From an uncultured Lachnospiraceae bacterium (lineage in GTDB: Bacteria > Bacillota > Clostridia > Lachnospirales > Lachnospiraceae), in NCBI GenBank assembly GCA_947174985.1, contig CAMWLB010000082.1, forward strand, positions 1-10,434: 10,434 nucleotides of DNA, written 5' to 3'. Every line of letters starts with the position of its first letter. Within the stretch, counting starts at the first letter, position 1. The position numbers were made by a program, and so were the translations under genes. The notes beneath the pieces are model-generated. The model saw nothing but the letters and a program-made list of their open reading frames with translations, searched no databases and had not been told where the DNA came from. Positions 6,073-10,434 of the stretch are shown here, piece after piece.

Positions 6073-8508
6073 ATGAAATTCGGTTTTTTCGATGATGCGA
6101 ATCAGGAATATGTAATCACTACCCCAAAAACACCGCTTCCATGGATTAACTATTTAGGCTGCAACGATTTTTTCAGCCTGATTTCCAACACTTGCGGCGG
6201 TTATACTTTTTATAAGGATGCGAAGCTGCTTCGCCTGACACGTTACCGCTACAATGACATTCCGGCGGATACCAACGGCAAGTACTTCTACATAAAAGAC
6301 GGCGATACCGTCTGGAATCCCGGCTGGCAGCCTTCCAAAACGGAACTGGATTCCTATGAGTGCCGGCACGGCATCGGCTACAGTAAGTTTACGGGCTCTA
6401 AAAATGAAGTGGAAGCTTCCGTACTTACCTTTGTTCCCATGAAGGACACCTGTGAGGTAAGCCGCCTTACCCTGTCCAACAAATCCGCATCTGCAAAAGA
6501 ATTAAAGCTCTTCTCCTATGTGGAATGGTGTCTGTGGAATGCGGACGACGATATGAAAAATTTCCAGCGTAATTTGAGCACCGGCGAAGTAGAAGTCGTG
6601 GATTCCACCATCTTCCACAAAACTGAGTACCGTGAGCGCCGCAATCACTATGCTGTTTACTCCGTCAACACCAAAGTGGATGCTTTTGACACCAGCAGAG
6701 ATGCTTTTTTAGGCGCATACCGCTCTTCCGCGCTTCCTGAGGCTGTAGAAAACGGCGCATGCACCAACTCCATGGCAAGCGGCTGGTCTCCGATTGCCGC
6801 ACACCAGATTAACGTATCCTTAGCACCCGGCGAAAGCAAGAGCTTCGTGTTCGTACTGGGTTATGTGGAGAATCCCGAGGAAGAAAAATGGGAGTCCAAG
6901 GGCGTTATCAACAAAAAGCCTGCTTTTGCAATGCTTGACCGCTACAAAACAGACGCAGATGTGGACGCTGCTTTTGCCGAATTAAAGGCATACTGGAAGC
7001 AGCTCCTCTCCAAATATACTGTAGAATCCGGCAACGACAAAGTAAACCGCATGGTCAATACTTGGAATCAGTATCAGTGTATGGTTACTTTCAATATGTC
7101 ACGTTCTGCTTCCTATTACGAGTCCGGAATCGGACGCGGCATGGGCTTCCGTGATTCCTGTCAGGATCTCTTGGGCTTCGTTCATCTGATTCCCGACCGT
7201 GCAAGGGAGCGTATCATCGATATCGCTTCTACCCAGTTTGAGGACGGCAGCGCCTACCATCAGTATCAGCCCCTCACCAAGAAGGGCAATTCCGACATCG
7301 GCAGCGGCTTCAATGACGATCCTCTGTGGCTCATCGCAGGCACCTCCGCTTATGTAAGGGAAACCGGCGATACCTCCATTTTGACAGAGAACGTTCCTTA
7401 CGACAACGATATGTCCAAGGCAACCTCTCTGATGGAACATTTAAAGCGCTCCCTGGATTACATCATCAACCACAAGGGACCGCACAATCTTCCTTTAATC
7501 GGACGTGCAGACTGGAACGACTGTCTCAACTTAAACTGCTTCTCCGAGCATCCCGGTGAATCCTTCCAGACCTTTGGTCCCAGCGAAGGACCAGTTGCCG
7601 AATCCGTATTCATTGGCGGTATGTTTGTCAAATATGCTGAAGAATATGCACAGCTCGCAGAGCTGATGGGCGATGCCGGCGAGGCTAAGAGAGCACGTGA
7701 TGAAGCCGCCGTTATGTACGACGCTATCTTAAAGGATGGCTGGGATGGCGAATGGTTTGTACGCGCTTACGACGCATACAGCAACAAGGTTGGTTCCAAA
7801 GAATGTGAAGAAGGACAGATTTATATTGAGCCGCAGGGCTTCTGTGTACTGGCCGGCATCGGCGTCGAGGAAGGACTTGCAGAAAAAGCGCTGAACTCCG
7901 TAAAGGAAAGACTGGACACAGATTACGGTGTTATGATTTTACAGCCTGCCTACACCAGATATCACCTTGAGCTCGGTGAAATCTCCTCCTATCCGCCAGG
8001 ATATAAGGAAAATGCCGGTATTTTCTGCCACAATAATCCATGGGTATCCATCGCCGAGACCGTTATCGGACGCGGTGATCGTGCCTTTGAAATTTACAAG
8101 AAGACCTGTCCCGCTTATGTGGAGGACATCAGCGAGATTCACCGCACCGAGCCTTACGTATACTCCCAGATGGTAGCCGGCAGGGACGCCAAATTCCATG
8201 GCGAGGCAAAGAATAGCTGGCTGACTGGTACTGCAGCATGGACCTTCGTTAACATCTCCCAGTACATTCTGGGTGTATATCCTACCCATACCGGATTGTC
8301 CATCAATCCCTGCGTGCCGAAGGATTTCGGTGATTTCAAACTCACCAGAAGCTTCCGCGAAGGAACTTATCACATCGAAGTGAAGAATCCTTCCAACGTG
8401 GAAAAAGGCATTGCCTCCATGGTTGTGGACGGCAAACCGGTAGACGGCTGCGTAATCCCTTACGAGAAGGGCAAAACCGTCTACAATGTTACCGTTACTA
8501 TGGGATAA
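6073..8508 (+). CDS. cbp: Cellobiose phosphorylase (GH94)
   Basis: An 811-residue cytoplasmic enzyme catalysing reversible phosphorolysis: cellobiose plus phosphate gives alpha-D-glucose 1-phosphate and glucose, saving one ATP over hydrolysis. Length and sequence agree with characterised clostridial and Cellulomonas gilvus enzymes from the first residues (FDDANQEYVITTPKTPLPW) on. The layout is an N-terminal beta-sandwich (about 1-285), a helical linker, an (alpha/alpha)6 barrel (about 325-745) and a small C-terminal beta domain. By recalled alignment to C. gilvus numbering, Asp483 in GRADWNDCLN is the catalytic acid (its Asp490) and Trp481 lies beside it. Asp361 in GFRD would bind the donor glucose. 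Arg344, His653 in CHNNPW, and Thr718-Gly719 in LTGTAAW would bind phosphate. No signal peptide is present. It lies divergent from the sugar importer and presumably processes what that importer brings in. Chitobiose or longer-chain specificity is less likely given the close match to cellobiose enzymes. Confidence 0.95.
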   Translation: MKFGFFDDANQEYVITTPKTPLPWINYLGCNDFFSLISNTCGGYTFYKDAKLLRLTRYRYNDIPADTNGKYFYIKDGDTVWNPGWQPSKTELDSYECRHGIGYSKFTGSKNEVEASVLTFVPMKDTCEVSRLTLSNKSASAKELKLFSYVEWCLWNADDDMKNFQRNLSTGEVEVVDSTIFHKTEYRERRNHYAVYSVNTKVDAFDTSRDAFLGAYRSSALPEAVENGACTNSMASGWSPIAAHQINVSLAPGESKSFVFVLGYVENPEEEKWESKGVINKKPAFAMLDRYKTDADVDAAFAELKAYWKQLLSKYTVESGNDKVNRMVNTWNQYQCMVTFNMSRSASYYESGIGRGMGFRDSCQDLLGFVHLIPDRARERIIDIASTQFEDGSAYHQYQPLTKKGNSDIGSGFNDDPLWLIAGTSAYVRETGDTSILTENVPYDNDMSKATSLMEHLKRSLDYIINHKGPHNLPLIGRADWNDCLNLNCFSEHPGESFQTFGPSEGPVAESVFIGGMFVKYAEEYAQLAELMGDAGEAKRARDEAAVMYDAILKDGWDGEWFVRAYDAYSNKVGSKECEEGQIYIEPQGFCVLAGIGVEEGLAEKALNSVKERLDTDYGVMILQPAYTRYHLELGEISSYPPGYKENAGIFCHNNPWVSIAETVIGRGDRAFEIYKKTCPAYVEDISEIHRTEPYVYSQMVAGRDAKFHGEAKNSWLTGTAAWTFVNISQYILGVYPTHTGLSINPCVPKDFGDFKLTRSFREGTYHIEVKNPSNVEKGIASMVVDGKPVDGCVIPYEKGKTVYNVTVTMG

Positions 8509-8542
8509 TTTCAATTCCTTTAGTATAATTCCTCTTTATAAT

Positions 8543-8597
8543 TACGTCAAAACGGCAGGATAGCTATGATATCCTGCCGTTTCACGTACCATTTTTT
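8543..8597. terminator. Bidirectional terminator between convergent genes
   Basis: A perfect 13-bp stem (8550-8562 with 8570-8582, core CGGCAGGATA) closes a 7-nt loop. After a small internal loop it is extended by TACGT/ACGTA (8543-8547 with 8584-8588). Plus-strand T6 follows at 8592-8597, and on the minus strand TTTT lies directly at the stem base. It sits between the phosphorylase stop (8508) and the cardiolipin synthase stop (8618) and can end both transcripts. Confidence 0.9.
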
Positions 8598-8617
8598 ATT
8601 AACGCAAGCTTCACATT

Positions 8618-10150
8618 TTACATCAATGGCGCAATCAGATTACATATTCTCCCCAGCAGCCTCTGTCGTGCAGGCAGAGACTCATAGTACCCATCTTCTA
8701 CCTGCATACATTTCTGAAGCGTAGCCTGAAAATCAGCCTCTACATCTTCCACAACCGTACTCTTATAGAAATAAGCCCCACATTCAAAGTGGTGATAGAG
8801 ACTTCTGTAATCCAGATTAATCGTGCCTACTACCGCCTTACGGTCATCGGATGTAAACACCTTTGCATGTACAAAACCGGGCGTATACTCATAGACCTGT
8901 ACGCCGGCCGCAAGCAGAGAAGGATAATAGCTTCTCGCAATGGCAAAGGCATATTTTTTATCGGGAATATGCGGCAGTATCAGCTTGACGTCCACGCCCC
9001 TCTGCGCGGCAAACTTCAACATCATCAAAAAGCTGCTGTCCACAATAAAATATGGCGTCATAATATGTACATAATGCCGCGCCGTATTTAAAATATCCAT
9101 GTAGACCTTTTCCGCTACATTCTCCTTCCTGTTCGGTCCATCGCCGTAAGGAATCACATACCCTGCTGCATCCTTATGCACACAGCGATGCAGATAATCT
9201 TCATAATTGCTTTGCTTTTCCAAAATGTTCCATGTTCTGAGAAACATCATGGTAAAGCCGTCTACCGCATCGCCCATAACCTTTACCGCTACATCCTTCC
9301 AGTGACCAAAGCGCTGCCTTTTGTTGATATATTCGTCCGCCAGATTCACACCGCCGGTATAAGCGACCTTTCCGTCAATTACCAGTATCTTTCTGTGGTC
9401 GCGGTTATTCTGATGTGTGGACAACATGGGAACAATCGGCGCAAACGCCTTGGTTTTGATTCCCAGCTTTTCCATTTTTGCCGGATAATTATAAGGGAGC
9501 AGCAAGAGCGAGCACATACCGTCATACATAAAACGCACCTCTACGCCCTCTTTCGCCTTCCTTTCCAAAATTTCCAGAATAGAGTCCCACATGATACCAC
9601 GCTCTACAATAAAATATTCTAAAAAAATAAATTTTTCCGCTTTTTCCATCTCCGCAAGCATATCCTTCCATTTGTCTTCACCAAGCGGAAAATAAGTGTT
9701 CATACTGCTTCGGTATGCCGGATAACCTGCTTTTGATAAATATACCGCCAGCCTCCCTGCCTGACTGTCACAATCCATAATTTCCTGCAGAATACTTTCA
9801 TCCTGCTTCATATATTGTCCTGAATTATCTATCACCTTATTCATCTCCTTTTTCAGGCTTCTGCTTCCCATATTTTTGTCCACAAAAAGAAATATAATGG
9901 TTCCAAACACAGGAAAGAGACAGATAGGAATGACCCATGCAATCTTAAACTCCGGCAAATCCTCCTTGTTTATCAAATATATCAGTACCGCAACACCGCC
10001 TACCGTCATAGCGCTAAAAACGAAAGTAGTATACTTGCCCAGCCATATAAAGCTGGAAACCAGAATCGCTGCCTGTACCAATATAGACAGGAAAATAATC
10101 ATCGTCCGGCTAAATACAATTTTAAAAAACACCCTTAAAAATTTTTTCAT
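8618..10150 (-). CDS. cls: Cardiolipin synthase (phospholipase D family)
   Basis: A 510-residue membrane enzyme that condenses two phosphatidylglycerol molecules into cardiolipin and glycerol. The N-terminus carries hydrophobic segments at about 10-37, 41-61 and 70-91, matching the membrane-anchoring region of Cls-type enzymes; PEFKIAWVI and the FVDKN ending of the third helix are family-typical. Both HKD motifs are complete: His252-Lys254-Asp259 (HRKILVID) followed by GGVNLADEY, and His428-Lys430-Asp435 (HAKVFTSD) followed by GTINLDYRS. ATG 10150 has GAGAGG at 10159-10164, 8 nt upstream. It has its own promoter and a terminator shared with the convergent phosphorylase gene, so it is monocistronic and unrelated to the sugar module. 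Several cls paralogues are common in clostridia; which one this is cannot be told. Confidence 0.95.
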   Translation of the reverse strand: MKKFLRVFFKIVFSRTMIIFLSILVQAAILVSSFIWLGKYTTFVFSAMTVGGVAVLIYLINKEDLPEFKIAWVIPICLFPVFGTIIFLFVDKNMGSRSLKKEMNKVIDNSGQYMKQDESILQEIMDCDSQAGRLAVYLSKAGYPAYRSSMNTYFPLGEDKWKDMLAEMEKAEKFIFLEYFIVERGIMWDSILEILERKAKEGVEVRFMYDGMCSLLLLPYNYPAKMEKLGIKTKAFAPIVPMLSTHQNNRDHRKILVIDGKVAYTGGVNLADEYINKRQRFGHWKDVAVKVMGDAVDGFTMMFLRTWNILEKQSNYEDYLHRCVHKDAAGYVIPYGDGPNRKENVAEKVYMDILNTARHYVHIMTPYFIVDSSFLMMLKFAAQRGVDVKLILPHIPDKKYAFAIARSYYPSLLAAGVQVYEYTPGFVHAKVFTSDDRKAVVGTINLDYRSLYHHFECGAYFYKSTVVEDVEADFQATLQKCMQVEDGYYESLPARQRLLGRICNLIAPLM

Positions 10151-10190
10151 CTGTAATACCTCTCTTATGTTACTGCGCTATTTTTTAACT

Positions 10191-10219
10191 ATTTTAGCTT
10201 TTTAACATAGAAAGGTCAA
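10191..10219 (-). promoter_or_regulatory. Promoter of the cardiolipin synthase gene
   Basis: On the minus strand TTGACC (10214-10219), a 17-bp spacer, then TAAAAT (10191-10196), each five of six consensus bases. The predicted start near 10184 gives a leader of about 34 nt. Confidence 0.75.
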
Positions 10220-10291
10220 TGCACATCTTCATTCTTCTGTTATTTTTTCTGCAGGTTTGCTATCTTTTCACGAAAAAATCGCAAAAAGCAC

Positions 10292-10320
10292 TTGACTTTT
10301 TTTCTATGTCCATGTAAAAT
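10292..10320 (+). promoter_or_regulatory. Promoter of the tRNA-Arg gene
   Basis: TTGACT (10292-10297), a 17-bp spacer, then TAAAAT (10315-10320), each five of six consensus bases. The predicted start near 10327 is about 32 nt upstream of the mature tRNA 5' end. It diverges from the cardiolipin synthase promoter 72 bp away. Confidence 0.75.
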
Positions 10321-10358
10321 ATTTACTGTTGCAGGCGTGTTCATACATGCAGCGGCAT

Positions 10359-10432
10359 GTGCGTTTAGCTCAGCTGGATAGAGCGTTTGGCTACGGACCA
10401 AAAGGTCGGGGGTTCGAATCCTCTAACGCACG
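10359..10432 (+). tRNA. tRNA-Arg (anticodon ACG)
   Basis: A complete cloverleaf: acceptor GTGCGTT pairs with AACGCAC; the D arm is GCTC/GAGC; the anticodon stem TTTGG/CCAAA holds loop CTACGGA with anticodon ACG. A 5-nt variable loop (AGGTC) precedes the T arm GGGGG-TTCGAAT-CCTCT, which has two G-U pairs. The discriminator base is G, and CCA is not encoded (CT follows before the window ends). ACG, with A34 modified to inosine, reads CGU, CGC and CGA arginine codons. Confidence 0.97.
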
Positions 10433-10434
10433 CT

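Noticed and set aside
7939..8514. 191-codon open frame on the minus strand opposite the phosphorylase gene
   Set aside because: It is antisense to a full-length conserved enzyme, has no ribosome binding site that I see, and resembles no known protein; it is a shadow of the plus-strand codons.
9176..9622. 148-codon plus-strand open frame opposite the cardiolipin synthase gene
   Set aside because: It is antisense to the region encoding the first HKD motif and has no recognisable protein features or ribosome binding site.
10359..10434. tRNA gene as an integration site for a mobile element
   Set aside because: The tRNA 3' end is intact, but the window stops two bases later; no integrase or second copy of the 3' end is visible.

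Overview
This window looks like a chromosomal segment from a Bacillota/Clostridia genome, most likely Lachnospiraceae-like. The grounds are GGAGG-type ribosome binding sites, AT-rich intergenic DNA with canonical sigma-A promoters, a CUT1 sugar-ABC operon without its own ATPase, an HAAS/DUF1700 membrane protein, and a two-domain cardiolipin synthase. The family-level assignment is inference; no taxonomic marker other than a tRNA is present.

Layout from left to right. The left edge holds the first 44 codons of an Asn/Gln-rich small protein on the minus strand. A terminator separates it from an HAAS/DUF1700 two-helix membrane protein (minus). Next is a minus-strand operon read from 5550 down to 1104: LacI-family regulator, lipoprotein solute-binding protein, MalF-type permease, MalG-type permease. 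Divergent from it, across 522 bp, is a plus-strand GH94 phosphorylase that matches cellobiose phosphorylase over its full length, with catalytic and phosphate-binding residues in place. A strong bidirectional terminator separates it from a convergent cardiolipin synthase (minus). The right edge holds a complete tRNA-Arg(ACG) on the plus strand with its own promoter.

The central 7.4 kb (1104-8508) reads as one cellobiose or short cello-oligosaccharide module. The lipoprotein captures the sugar, the two permeases import it (with a shared MsmK/MsmX-type ATPase presumably encoded elsewhere), and the phosphorylase splits cellobiose with phosphate into glucose 1-phosphate and glucose. The LacI protein probably controls both arms: each divergent promoter has a TTGCAA -35 box with a 17-bp spacer, and each has the same 12-mer, ACTTAATCGTTT, just downstream of the expected transcription start. 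The copy at 6009-6024 is an imperfect palindrome centred on CG, as expected of LacI-family operators.

I do not see an undescribed biological system here; the genes are ordinary metabolic and housekeeping ones. The points worth a second look are regulatory: the paired candidate operators, a promoter -10 box sitting inside a terminator hairpin at 1012-1063, the hairpin between binding-protein and permease genes, and the two poorly understood proteins at the left end.
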